Source: JAWOFN01 sp046497505 [NCBI: bacterium] (GTDB lineage: Bacteria; Blakebacterota; Blakebacteria; Blakebacterales). From it: 60,345 nucleotides of DNA. A model generated the notes under the pieces. The model had not been told where the DNA came from. It did no database searches and saw only the letters and a program-made list of their open reading frames with translations. How positions within the stretch are numbered: the first letter of the stretch is position 1; each line of letters begins with the position of its first letter. Shown here piece after piece: positions 42,777 through 51,633 of the stretch. Both the position numbers and the translations under genes were made by a program. The stretch spans positions 1-60,345 of the forward strand of contig JAWOFN010000010.1 in NCBI GenBank assembly GCA_046497505.1, written 5' to 3'.

Positions 42777-44192
42777 ATGCCGGATGAGGCAACAGTCCAA
42801 ATTCCTTCTCAAAAACTCAAGTCAATTGGCCTTGATATATATGTAGGTCTTGTAGTACTGGCTGCTGTCGCGGGTATCTTCCTTAGTTGGAACCAAAGCT
42901 ATCTCACTCAGATAAGTATAGCAGCATTTATCGTTTGGGTTTCACTGGTAGTAATTGCAGACTTAACCCCGATTGTATTGCCTCGTGGTGAAGCCGTTTT
43001 AAGTGTCGGTGGCGCAATTGATTTCGGAATCATCCTACTTTTCCCGACATTTGTAGCAGCACTAACAGGCATTGCATCTGGTTTCATAAGTTCCGTTGTC
43101 CGACGAGTAGAATCCCGGAGAGTCATATTCAATATGGGCATGAATGCCCTAACGATAATGGCTGCTTCGGAAGTTGTTCGAGTTCTTGGCGGAAAGATTG
43201 GGGTTTTGAACCCAGCCCAGCTCGTGGACTGGCCCCTTTCAAGAATGTTTTTGAGTTATTTCTTTGCAGCTATCGTGTATTTCTTGGTTAATACTGGGTT
43301 AACGAGCATTGCCATTTCGCTCAGTACAGGCTCCGATGTCCTGAGTGTGTGGCGGACAAACTATATGTGGACAATTGTGAGTACTCTTGCGATTGCTCCT
43401 ATCGGCTTTATTCTGGCAGCAGTATATCACGTTCTTTCTGATAGTCCTGTGATTGCCATTCTCGGGTTGATGATTTTCATTCTCCCGGTTATCGTGATAA
43501 AAAATAGCTATAAATGGTTTACTAGCGTCAATGAAACGTATTTCAGTGCAATTAGAGCGCTAATCAGTGCCTTAGATGCAAGTCATCATTATACACAAGG
43601 TCACTCCCGCCGGGTGTCGACAAATGCCGTTCGAGTTGCCCGTTCAATACGATTATCGGAAGATGAAATCGAAAACATTGAGAGGGGTGCGATACTTCAC
43701 GACATCGGCAAGATTGGATTAGATAAGAGCATCCTTGATAAAGAGGGTCCATTGAACAGTCTGGAGTGGGCTCAGATGAAACAACACCCGGTACTCGGCT
43801 CCAGAATCATCAAAGATCTTGCATTCTTGCAGGATGCCAGAGAGATAATCCTACACCACCACGAACGAATGGATGGCCGGGGTTACCCAGCCGGACTGCC
43901 TGGGGATGCAATCCCGATTGGAGCAAGGATTGTAAATGTTGTCGATGCCCTCGACGCACTCACCTCTAATCGTTCCTACCGTCCAGCAATGTCTGCTGAG
44001 GAGGCCATTGAGATTCTTCGCACAAATTCAGGAAAGCAGTTTGACCCGGAAGTTGTGGATGCTGTGGACAGGCTTGCTAAACGTGGTGAGTTGATCTTCC
44101 AGAGAGCAGTTTCGTACACTGATGATGACGGAGAGATTCTCTTCACCGGCCACGAACTTCTGGATGCACTTCAATCTTCAAGAGGAAAGTAG
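42777..44192 (+). CDS. Membrane HD-GYP phosphodiesterase
   Basis: Probable cyclic-di-GMP phosphodiesterase, 471 residues. An N-terminal membrane domain of about eight helices (20-245) is followed by an HD-GYP domain. Its metal/catalytic motifs are QGHSRRV (H276), ILHDIGKIGL (308-312 HDIGK), ILHHHERMDGRGYP (HHHE 360-363; GYP 369-371) and ARIVNVVDALDALTSNRSYRP. All hallmark residues are present, so likely active. The membrane domain resembles that of the kinase at 45258 (shared IDF/VDL-P-VA-G and IFN motifs). AT-richer codons than the host genes. purM follows after 10 bases, the kinase after purM: one operon. Confidence 0.88.
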   Translation: MPDEATVQIPSQKLKSIGLDIYVGLVVLAAVAGIFLSWNQSYLTQISIAAFIVWVSLVVIADLTPIVLPRGEAVLSVGGAIDFGIILLFPTFVAALTGIASGFISSVVRRVESRRVIFNMGMNALTIMAASEVVRVLGGKIGVLNPAQLVDWPLSRMFLSYFFAAIVYFLVNTGLTSIAISLSTGSDVLSVWRTNYMWTIVSTLAIAPIGFILAAVYHVLSDSPVIAILGLMIFILPVIVIKNSYKWFTSVNETYFSAIRALISALDASHHYTQGHSRRVSTNAVRVARSIRLSEDEIENIERGAILHDIGKIGLDKSILDKEGPLNSLEWAQMKQHPVLGSRIIKDLAFLQDAREIILHHHERMDGRGYPAGLPGDAIPIGARIVNVVDALDALTSNRSYRPAMSAEEAIEILRTNSGKQFDPEVVDAVDRLAKRGELIFQRAVSYTDDDGEILFTGHELLDALQSSRGK

Positions 44193-44202
44193 CGGGACCA
44201 AC

Positions 44203-45237
44203 GTGTCACAGTACGCAAAGGCAGGGGTCGACTTAGAGGCCTCTGGTTCTCTGAAGAAGCGAATCGGCGACTTAGTTGCATCAACCTACAGCAAGAATGT
44301 TGTCTCAAAAGGCGGCGAGTTTGGAGGCCTCTATCGGTTGCCAAACTCTGGTCAGACCGTGGTTGCAAGTGTTGATGGTGTCGGTACGAAGTTAAAAGTA
44401 GCGATGATGGCCGGGCGTCACGATACGGTGGGCCAAGACTTGGTGAATCATTGTGTAAATGACATAGCCGTTATGGGTGCCACTCCACTTTTCTTTCTAG
44501 ATTACTTTGCCTCCGGACGTCTTCCAGAGTCTGTCACACTCGATGTTGTTTCCGGCATAACAAAAGCCTGTCGGAATCATGACATAGCTGTTCTCGGAGG
44601 AGAGACTGCTCAAATGCCAGAATTCTATGAGGACGGAGAATACGATCTTGCCGGAGCGATCTTCGGAATTGTGAATGAAGAAGATACTCTTCCAAAATTA
44701 GACCAAATATCTTCGGGTGACGTACTGGTTGCATTTAAGTCAAATGGGCTACACACAAACGGGTACACTCTTGCCAGGGATATCCTCTTTTCTCGGGCTG
44801 ACTTAGATGTAAATGATTACTCAGAAGAATTGGGCGCCAACTGGGCAGATGAATTGCTCAGGATTCACCGTTCCTACTTCGAAATAATCCAGGCGCTTAT
44901 AAGCCAAGATTTAGTTAATGCTTTTGCGCACATTACCGGAGGAGGGATTCCGGGGAATCTTGGCCGAGTTTTACCGGAAGGACTCAAGGCCCTAGTGGAT
45001 GTTTCAAGTATCCAGACTCAACCAGTGTTTCAGGTTCTTATGGATTATGGGCAAGTAAGCTTGGAAGAGATGTTCGATGTGTTCAACATGGGTGTTGGAC
45101 TCATTGCAGTTTGCCCAGAATTGGGAGCGGGTTCAATCCTTACCCAATATGCGAACGACGCCTTTAGGATTGGGACTCTGGTCACTACATCTGAAAAAGC
45201 CAAAGAAGGGCCAGTTGTTCTGGAGGGACTCGCTTAG
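44203..45237 (+). CDS. purM: Phosphoribosylformylglycinamidine cyclo-ligase PurM
   Basis: FGAM + ATP to AIR, fifth purine step. 344 residues: YAKAGVDLEAS, VASVDGVGTKLKVAMMAGRH, NDIAVMGATPLFFLDYFASG, VLGGETAQMPEFY, LVAFKSNGLHTNGYTLAR, HITGGGIPGNLGRVLP and FNMGVGLIAV are all standard. GTG 44203 chosen because the family begins at YAKAGV; GGGA lies five bases before. Clearly lower GC (26/60 in one line) than host genes, so probably acquired or a xenologous replacement. Sits between HD-GYP and kinase genes, an unusual location. Confidence 0.95.
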   Translation: MSQYAKAGVDLEASGSLKKRIGDLVASTYSKNVVSKGGEFGGLYRLPNSGQTVVASVDGVGTKLKVAMMAGRHDTVGQDLVNHCVNDIAVMGATPLFFLDYFASGRLPESVTLDVVSGITKACRNHDIAVLGGETAQMPEFYEDGEYDLAGAIFGIVNEEDTLPKLDQISSGDVLVAFKSNGLHTNGYTLARDILFSRADLDVNDYSEELGANWADELLRIHRSYFEIIQALISQDLVNAFAHITGGGIPGNLGRVLPEGLKALVDVSSIQTQPVFQVLMDYGQVSLEEMFDVFNMGVGLIAVCPELGAGSILTQYANDAFRIGTLVTTSEKAKEGPVVLEGLA

Positions 45238-45257
45238 TTCACTATGCAAGCGTCCTA

Positions 45258-46643
45258 ATGCCCTTTGTTCAACCGCCCAGACGTAACAGCGTTCAATTCT
45301 TCACGATTGGTGTGAGCGTTGTTGCAACGCTGTTTCTTGGGGTCGTTCTAACGCAGGGCTTTGTGAACTGGCCAGGGATTGGCCCCTTCACCTTCTGGGC
45401 TCTCCTTTCAATTATTGCCAGTTTGTTGCTCGTTCGCCTTCCAGAAGGCGGGGCAACCACCAGTATGGGAGAGATTGTAGATCTTGCTGCATTGGCAACT
45501 GCAGGGTTGTTGCCGGTACTGGTTGCAAATGTTGCGGGTGTTCTCGGACGAAACGCTATTAACCGCCCGACATCTCTCCTTAGAAACATCTTTAATCTCA
45601 GCCAGTGGAATGCTGCAACAATCACTGGGTACTTCGTTCTCAAATGGCTGATTCCAGAAGGACATCTGGATTTTTCTCCCATCACTCTGGGGGCCTTTTT
45701 TGCGGCTTGGTTGGCGTTTTCCACCGTCAGCACGATTTTAGTTTCCTCAGCAATCTCTTTGGATGAGAAACGACCCATAGCCCCAATTTGGATCCACAAT
45801 TACGGTAGGGAAACGCTGGTCTCACTTTTCTCTGTTCCCCTGGCGCTAATCATGGCGCTTTTGTATTCGACCTACGGGGCACTTCCCGTGGTGCTTCTCC
45901 TACTCCCTATCCTTGTTACTAGCTTCTTGACTGGTCTCTGGGTTGACCGTGACCGAATTCGTCAACAAGCTGAGCGGGACAAAAAGCTTACTGAAATGGG
46001 CAAAGCATCCGCTGCTGTACTCCATGAGCTGTCGAAACCGATCAGTCGGATCGTGATGACGTCTGATTATGCGTTAACGGGGGGGTATCCGGAGTCCGAA
46101 GCATTGGAGAAGATATTGGGGGAGGCGAAGGAGGCAGCATCGCTGTCGGACAAGTTGTTCGAGGCCTTGAAGATGGGGCCCTCACCTTCCCCGGTTCGGA
46201 TCGAGTGCCTCCTGGAGAAGTTGCGGAAGGGGCTGGATGAGGAGACGATCCCCGTGGAACTCGAGGCGGATGCCCATGGCCTTGCTGCCGAGGGACATTG
46301 GGATGCCGACCTGGTCGTCACGGCGCTGCTCAACCTGCTGAGGAACGGTTGGGAGAGCCAGAAGAAGAGGGGGAAGGGCTTGAGTCTCGGTATCAACGTG
46401 AGCAGGGACCGTGAGCAGGGGGATGTCTGCCGTTTCACTGTCCGCGATCGGGGTCACGGTTTCTCCGCGCCGATGGGACCGGACCTCTTCGACGCACTCT
46501 ATTCCACCAAGCAGTCGGGGTCCGGGATAGGTCTCTTCATCGTGAACCAGGTGGCTCTGGCCCATGGGGGGAGACTCTCTGCCAGGAACCACCCGGATGG
46601 CGGGGCGGAATTCGCACTCGACATGCCATTGAAGACAGAATGA
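45258..46643 (+). CDS. Membrane sensor histidine kinase with internal composition switch
   Basis: 461 residues. N-terminal ~8-helix membrane domain (15-225) related to that of the HD-GYP protein. A short coiled linker leads to the H box AAVLHELSKPIS (H256). N box ALLNLLRNGWES, G boxes RDRGHGFS and GSGIGLFIVNQ follow. Codons up to about residue 262 (46043) are AT-rich like purM. From residue ~275 they are GC-rich like the host, so the gene appears to be a fusion of an incoming sensor with a native kinase core. No response regulator adjoins. The stop overlaps the chorismate mutase start (ATGA). Confidence 0.88.
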   Translation: MPFVQPPRRNSVQFFTIGVSVVATLFLGVVLTQGFVNWPGIGPFTFWALLSIIASLLLVRLPEGGATTSMGEIVDLAALATAGLLPVLVANVAGVLGRNAINRPTSLLRNIFNLSQWNAATITGYFVLKWLIPEGHLDFSPITLGAFFAAWLAFSTVSTILVSSAISLDEKRPIAPIWIHNYGRETLVSLFSVPLALIMALLYSTYGALPVVLLLLPILVTSFLTGLWVDRDRIRQQAERDKKLTEMGKASAAVLHELSKPISRIVMTSDYALTGGYPESEALEKILGEAKEAASLSDKLFEALKMGPSPSPVRIECLLEKLRKGLDEETIPVELEADAHGLAAEGHWDADLVVTALLNLLRNGWESQKKRGKGLSLGINVSRDREQGDVCRFTVRDRGHGFSAPMGPDLFDALYSTKQSGSGIGLFIVNQVALAHGGRLSARNHPDGGAEFALDMPLKTE

Positions 46644-46993
46644 CGGCAGGTTCGATGGAGCGCCTCGATCCCATACGTGAGGAGATCGACAGGATCGACG
46701 AGGAGATCCTGCACCTGCTCAACGAGCGGGCGAGGAAGGTCCTGAAGATCGTTGAGATCAAGGGGGAGCTGGGACTGCCTGTTTACTTCCCCCAGCGGGA
46801 AGATGAGATCCTCAGGCTGGTGCAGGATGCCAACGGGGGCCCGCTATCGGATACCGCAGTAAAAAGGGTGTTCGAGCGCATCATCGATGAATCCCGGAGA
46901 CTGGAGCGGACGTTGGGGGACGAGGAGGACGCAGGGGGCGGGGAGCCGGAGCCACACCAGGAACAGGAACAGGATCCGGAGCAGGAGGATTGA
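46640..46993 (+). CDS. Chorismate mutase (AroQ class)
   Basis: Chorismate to prephenate, helical AroQ-type mutase. 117 residues: LDPIREEIDRIDEEILHLLNERARKVLKI, GLPVYFPQREDEIL, and VKRVFERIIDESRRLER give the conserved Arg, Lys, Arg-Glu and Glu/Gln positions. The last ~25 residues are an acidic Glu/Gln-rich tail outside the fold. ATG overlaps the kinase stop. Beginning of the aromatic cluster; aroF follows after 239 bases (46994-47232), where TATGAT at 47057 is a possible -10 but no -35 is clear. Confidence 0.9.
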   Translation: MTAGSMERLDPIREEIDRIDEEILHLLNERARKVLKIVEIKGELGLPVYFPQREDEILRLVQDANGGPLSDTAVKRVFERIIDESRRLERTLGDEEDAGGGEPEPHQEQEQDPEQED

Positions 46994-47232
46994 TGGTCGG
47001 GGAGGGATGAAGAAAGGGCGGGACAAAGCGAGGATGATCGATTAACCTGTCAAGCCTATGATGCACTGCATCTTCGCATATCGCGGTTCCCACCGATATA
47101 TCCCGCGGGTCGGGCGTCGATGGCGTCTGTCTGCATACGGCTGCTAGCCCGAAACCCGCGCTGACACGCTGAACCCTGCCGCCCGGAGCGGCGATCAAGC
47201 ACCAACACATATCGGAAGTACGAGGTCTTACC

Positions 47233-48246
47233 ATGGTCATCGTGATGTCCCCGCACGCGTCCGAAGAACAGATCCAATCTGTCATCGAGAAACTCAGCGA
47301 GCAGGACCTGGACGTCCACCGCTCCACCGGCAAGAGCCGGACCATTTTAGGGGTCATAGGGACCCGCATCGACATAGATCCCCGGAACCTGGAACTCCAA
47401 GAGGGGGTCTCGGAGGTCATCCGCGTCACCGAGCCCTACAAGCTGGCCAGCCGTACCTGGCAGCCCGAACCGACGGCCCTGGACATCAAGGGGGTGAAGA
47501 TAGGCGGCGGGCATTTCGCTGTGATGGCAGGGCCCTGCTCGATAGAGGGCGAAGATCAGATCCACGCCATTGCCGGGATCGTCTCCGAATCGGGTGCCCG
47601 TGTCCTTCGGGGTGGAGCGTTCAAGCCCCGTACCAGCCCCTATTCCTTCCAGGGCCTGGGGGAGGACGGTCTCCGGATGCTCCGGGAGGCAGCAGACTCC
47701 CACGGACTGATCACCATCACCGAGGTGATGGACGCCAGCCAGATCGAACGGGTCAGCAGGTATGCCGACATCCTCCAGGTCGGTGCCCGGAACATGCACA
47801 ACTTCGCGTTCCTGAAAGAGCTGGGGAGATCGGACCAACCGGTGTTCCTCAAGCGGGGGATGTCGGCGACGATCCGCGAGTGGCTGCAGGCAGCAGAGTA
47901 CATCCTAGCAGGAGGGAACCGGAGGGTCATGCTCTGCGAGCGGGGGATCCGGACCTTCGAAGACTACACCCGCAACACCATGGACATCAGTGCCATCCCC
48001 GTGGTGCACAAGCTGAGCCACCTGCCGATCATCGCCGATCCCAGCCATGGGACCGGTCGAAGGGACAAGGTGGCGCCCATGGCCCGGGCCGCACTGGCGG
48101 CTGGGGCGGACGGTCTGATGATCGAAGTGCACAACGAGCCGGACCAGGCTAAGTCGGACGGGGCCCAGTCCCTCTTCCCGGCCCAGTTCGAGACCCTCAT
48201 GAAGGAGATCGCCCAGATCGCGCCTCTCGTGGATCGGGAACTCTGA
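47233..48246 (+). CDS. aroF: 3-Deoxy-7-phosphoheptulonate synthase (DAHP synthase, class I-beta)
   Basis: Erythrose 4-phosphate + PEP to DAHP, first shikimate step. An N-terminal ferredoxin-like regulatory domain (about 1-70, MVIVMSPHASEEQIQSVIEK), as in the Thermotoga enzyme, precedes the barrel. MAGPCSIEGEDQI (98-110), RGGAFKPRTSPYSFQG, LQVGARNMHNF, FLKRGM, LCERGIRTFE, ADPSHGTGRRDKV and EVHNEPDQAKSDG are the metal and PEP sites. This type is usually feedback-inhibited by Tyr or Phe/prephenate via the N-domain. 337 residues. Confidence 0.96.
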   Translation: MVIVMSPHASEEQIQSVIEKLSEQDLDVHRSTGKSRTILGVIGTRIDIDPRNLELQEGVSEVIRVTEPYKLASRTWQPEPTALDIKGVKIGGGHFAVMAGPCSIEGEDQIHAIAGIVSESGARVLRGGAFKPRTSPYSFQGLGEDGLRMLREAADSHGLITITEVMDASQIERVSRYADILQVGARNMHNFAFLKELGRSDQPVFLKRGMSATIREWLQAAEYILAGGNRRVMLCERGIRTFEDYTRNTMDISAIPVVHKLSHLPIIADPSHGTGRRDKVAPMARAALAAGADGLMIEVHNEPDQAKSDGAQSLFPAQFETLMKEIAQIAPLVDREL

Positions 48247-48247
48247 G

Positions 48248-49357
48248 ATGCCGTTCCAGCGAATCGCCATCTGGGGACTGGGTCTGATGGGAGGATCGCT
48301 CGCCGCGGCCCTTCGGTCCCGGGATTTCGAGGGGGTTGTGGTGGGGATCTCCAGCCAGGATTCGGTGTCCCGGGCTGTGAGGGCGGATCTGATCGACGAA
48401 GGATACCCGCACGCCGAGTTCACCCGCGGGGTAGAGGGTGCGGACCTGGTGGTCCTCGCCTCGCCCATCGATTCCATCATACAGAACCTGAACGCTCTGG
48501 CGCCGGTACTCCCGCGGGGTACGGTGGTCACCGATGTGGGTTCCACGAAGAGTGCGATATGCAGCCACGCCCGAGGGACGCTGCCCGAAGGGGTCCTCTT
48601 CGTCGGGAGCCATCCGATGGCGGGATCGGAATCGAAGGGGATCGGCGCGGCCGACGCCCTGCTTTACGAGAACGCGGTGTGGGTCCTGACACCTGAGAAG
48701 GGGCAGGAGGAGTCGGAGGCCGTCGAGAGTCTGTCCGCCCTGGCCGAGCGGGTCGGGGCCAAGGTGGTCGTGACCGACCCGGTCTCCCATGACCGGATCG
48801 CCTCCCGGATCAGTCATCTCCCCCAGACCCTGGCGGTGGTCCTGATGAATAGCGCGGGCGATTGGAACGAGGAAGATGATCTCACGCTGCGTCTCGCGGC
48901 GGGAGGTTTCAGGGACCTGACCCGCATCGCGTCGAGTCCGTGGGGGATGTGGGCGGATGTCTATTCCACCAACCGCTCAGCCATCCTGGACGCGCTGGAC
49001 GCCTTCATGGGAGGATTAACGAGGATTCGGGAGGCCGTCGCGTCCGAGGGTGATGAGATGCTCGAAGAGGAGTTCCAACGAGCGAACGCGCTGAGGCTGT
49101 CGGTGCCGAGAGATACGAAGGGGTTTGTCCGACCGCTCTGCGATATCATGGTAGTGGTACGGGACGAGCCGGGGGTCTTATCGCGTATCGCCGGTTCACT
49201 CGTTCCGCACGACATCAACATCCGCGATATCGAGGTGCTCAAGGTCAGAGAGGGCGAGGGCGGGACCATGCGCCTGGCCTTCGATGGCGAGCAGACCGCG
49301 AGAGACGCGGTGCGTCACCTGAAGGAAGAAGGGTTCAGAGCTTGGGTGAGGGAGTAG
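48248..49357 (+). CDS. tyrA: Prephenate dehydrogenase with C-terminal ACT domain
   Basis: Prephenate to 4-hydroxyphenylpyruvate with NAD+. Rossmann motif IAIWGLGLMGGSLAAAL (6-22); GSHPMAGSESKGIGAAD is the substrate loop, with VVVTDPVSHDRIASRISHLPQ supplying His/Arg. An ACT domain at about 294-369 (IMVVVRDEPGVLSRIAGSL) suggests tyrosine feedback. 369 residues; starts two bases after aroF. aroA overlaps or abuts its end. Confidence 0.95.
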   Translation: MPFQRIAIWGLGLMGGSLAAALRSRDFEGVVVGISSQDSVSRAVRADLIDEGYPHAEFTRGVEGADLVVLASPIDSIIQNLNALAPVLPRGTVVTDVGSTKSAICSHARGTLPEGVLFVGSHPMAGSESKGIGAADALLYENAVWVLTPEKGQEESEAVESLSALAERVGAKVVVTDPVSHDRIASRISHLPQTLAVVLMNSAGDWNEEDDLTLRLAAGGFRDLTRIASSPWGMWADVYSTNRSAILDALDAFMGGLTRIREAVASEGDEMLEEEFQRANALRLSVPRDTKGFVRPLCDIMVVVRDEPGVLSRIAGSLVPHDINIRDIEVLKVREGEGGTMRLAFDGEQTARDAVRHLKEEGFRAWVRE

Positions 49358-50688
49358 TGGAGACCGGGACGGCCCGGGTGGTCCGTCGAGCCAAGGGGAT
49401 CAAGGGGGTCGTGGAGGTGCCCGGGGACAAGTCCATCAGTCACAGGGCTGCCATCCTCGGAGCGTTGGCTGAAGGGACGACCCGTATCGAGAGACTCGCC
49501 CCCGGCAGAGATGTGGGGAAGACCCTTTCATGCCTCCATGCCCTCGGGGTGGGGATCGAGTACGGTCCCGCCCCCGTTGAGGTCACGATCGAAGGAGTGG
49601 GAGCACCCTCGGGAGGAGCCGGGTGGAAGGTCCCGGATGGTCCTCTGGACTGCGGGAACTCCGGCACTACAGCCCGGATGCTCGCCGGTGTGCTGGCCGG
49701 ACAGGGTGTCGATGCTGTCCTCGCCGGGGACGAGAGCCTGAGCACCCGTCCCATGGAGCGTATCGCCATCCCCCTGAGGAGGATGGGGGCGGAGGTGGAG
49801 CTCTCGGCAGAGGGGACGCTCCCTATGGAGGTCAGGGGGGGCGGGCTCACAGGGATCACCTACAGCAGTCCGGTAGCCAGCGCACAGGTGAAGTCGGCCG
49901 TGCTCTTCGCCGGCCTGGGGGCGTCCGGTGTGACCGAGCACATCGAGCCTGTCCGGTCCAGGGACCATACCGAACGGCTCCTCAAACAGTTCGGTGCCGA
50001 TATCGACACCCATGCCTCTGGGGGAGGCAGAGGGGAGTATCGGGTCCGTCTTGATCCGGGCAGCCCTCTCAAGGGGCAGGAGATCGCGGTCCCCGGGGAC
50101 ATCTCCAGTGCCATCTTCCTGGCCGTGGCGGCCCTGCTTGTGCCGCGGTCGGAGCTGATCATGAAGGGCGTGGGATTGAACCCGGGGCGGCGTGAGGCGC
50201 TCCGGGTCCTGGACCGCATGGGAGCGGACATCGAGATAAAGGACCGGAGGACCTCCGGGGGAGAATCCCGGGGCGATCTCCATGTGAGCTACAGCAAGCT
50301 CACCGGCACGGGCATAAGCGGCAGCAGTGTGCCCTGGCTCATCGACGAGATCCCCGCTCTGGCCGTGGCAGCGGCTTTCGCAGAAGGAGAGAGCTATGTG
50401 AAGGGCGCCGAGGAACTGCGCAACAAGGAGAGCGACAGGATCCACGCCCTGGTGCACAACTTGAGGCTGCTGGACCTGGAGGTCGGGGAGTTCCCCGACG
50501 GGTTCGTGCTCCGAGGCAAGCAGAGCCACGACGCGGCCGAGTTCGAGAGCTTCGGGGACCACCGCATCGCGATGGCCTTCCACGTGGCGGCGCTGGCGTG
50601 CCACGGTGAGAGCATCATCAGGGGATACGAGGCCGTGGAAGTGAGCTGGCCCGACTTCCCCGATGTGCTCGAGGCCCTGGCCGTCTGA
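49357..50688 (+). CDS. aroA: 3-Phosphoshikimate 1-carboxyvinyltransferase (EPSP synthase)
   Basis: Sixth shikimate step. PGDKSISHRAAILGALAEG, LDCGNSGTTARMLAGVLAG, RPMERIAIPLRRMGAEVE, SAQVKSAVLFAGL and FGDHRIAMAFHVAA are the hallmark sites. The GTG at 49357, with GAGG at five bases, is the better start; a TTG five codons earlier (49342) lies inside tyrA. Ends YEAVEVSWPDFPDVLE, as usual. About 443 residues. Confidence 0.96.
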   Translation: METGTARVVRRAKGIKGVVEVPGDKSISHRAAILGALAEGTTRIERLAPGRDVGKTLSCLHALGVGIEYGPAPVEVTIEGVGAPSGGAGWKVPDGPLDCGNSGTTARMLAGVLAGQGVDAVLAGDESLSTRPMERIAIPLRRMGAEVELSAEGTLPMEVRGGGLTGITYSSPVASAQVKSAVLFAGLGASGVTEHIEPVRSRDHTERLLKQFGADIDTHASGGGRGEYRVRLDPGSPLKGQEIAVPGDISSAIFLAVAALLVPRSELIMKGVGLNPGRREALRVLDRMGADIEIKDRRTSGGESRGDLHVSYSKLTGTGISGSSVPWLIDEIPALAVAAAFAEGESYVKGAEELRNKESDRIHALVHNLRLLDLEVGEFPDGFVLRGKQSHDAAEFESFGDHRIAMAFHVAALACHGESIIRGYEAVEVSWPDFPDVLEALAV

Positions 50689-50700
50689 GGCGGGCCGACC

Positions 50701-51627
50701 ATGTTGTTCGGACGATCCAGGACTGTCTCGACCCCGCCGTCTGTGGCGGCGCCGAACCTGGTGTTCCTGCTGGGAGACCCGGTGGGGCACTCCCTCTCCC
50801 CCGCTTTTCAGAATGCCGCTTTCCAGGCTGCGGGGATACCCTGGTCGTACCGGGCCCAGCGGGTGGATGGCGAGCGCCTCGATGACGTGCTGGACGCCCT
50901 GGCCCTGCTGGGTCTGGGGGGTGCGAACATCACGGTACCCCACAAGGAGGGGGCGCTCGGCTCCATGGATTCCCTGGATCGGGAGGCCAGCATCGTGGGG
51001 GCGGTCAACACGGTCTGTATCACAAAGGACGGACTGAGGGGCAGCAACACCGACGTGGACGGTTTCTTGGCGGCTCTGGGGGAGGAAGTCCCCGGCGGGC
51101 TGAAGCGCCCGGCGGTCGTGATACTGGGAGCGGGTGGTGCAGCTCGTGCCGCGGCCTGGGCCCTGGTCCGGGACGGATGGACCGAGCACATCGCAGTGGT
51201 GAACCGGACCCTCGAGAAGGGACAGGTGCTCATCAACACGCTGAGGGAGGGAGAGGCGAGGAAAGGAGGGGGGCGGACGCGTTTCGACCTCTTCCGGGAG
51301 TCCTCCGAGCTCACAGCGGACCTCAAGGCGGGAACGGGGCTGGTCGTGAACGCCACGCCGCTGGGTCAGGGGGCCCTCGCGGACCAGACCCCCCTGGAGG
51401 GTGTGGAGGGTTTCCCGGAGGAGACATTCGTGTTCGACCTGGTATACGGGGTGCGGCCCACACCGCTGGTCCGGTTGGCCCGGGCCGCGGGTCTGTCCGC
51501 GGCGGACGGGAAGAAGATGCTCCTCCACCAGGGTGCCAGGTCGTTCGAACTGTGGACCGGACAAAGCGCTCCGCTCGAGGTGATGCGGGATGCGCTGGAA
51601 TCCGCCGCACGATCCCAGGGGAGATAG
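50701..51627 (+). CDS. aroE: Shikimate 5-dehydrogenase
   Basis: Dehydroshikimate to shikimate with NADPH. LLGDPVGHSLSPAFQNAAF, ANITVPHKEGAL (catalytic Lys), GAVNTV, GSNTDVDGFLAAL (catalytic Asp), then VVILGAGGAARAAAWAL and VVNRTLEKG for cofactor; FDLVYGVRPTPLVRLA and HQGARSFELWTG close the C-terminus. 308 residues. Twelve bases after aroA. Confidence 0.95.
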   Translation: MLFGRSRTVSTPPSVAAPNLVFLLGDPVGHSLSPAFQNAAFQAAGIPWSYRAQRVDGERLDDVLDALALLGLGGANITVPHKEGALGSMDSLDREASIVGAVNTVCITKDGLRGSNTDVDGFLAALGEEVPGGLKRPAVVILGAGGAARAAAWALVRDGWTEHIAVVNRTLEKGQVLINTLREGEARKGGGRTRFDLFRESSELTADLKAGTGLVVNATPLGQGALADQTPLEGVEGFPEETFVFDLVYGVRPTPLVRLARAAGLSAADGKKMLLHQGARSFELWTGQSAPLEVMRDALESAARSQGR

Positions 51628-51633
51628 CCAGAG

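Larger units (their letters stand above)
42660..46080 (+). mobile_element. Lower-GC segment, probably horizontally acquired
   Basis: Counted GC: 27/60 at 43081-43140, 26/60 at 44701-44760, 30/60 at 45661-45720, against 38/60 at 46321-46380 and 42/60 at 48301-48360. The shift starts near the G6 tract at 42654 and ends inside the histidine-kinase gene near the G7 tract at 46079. It contains the HD-GYP gene, purM and the sensor half of the kinase. No integrase, transposase or terminal repeat was recognised, so transfer by homologous or illegitimate recombination is more likely than a discrete element. Confidence 0.55.

Noticed and set aside
46994-47232. A gene in the gap between chorismate mutase and aroF
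   Set aside because: Only short frames without ribosome sites; a TATGAT at 47057 may be a -10 but no -35 at 17±1 bases was found, so no promoter is listed.
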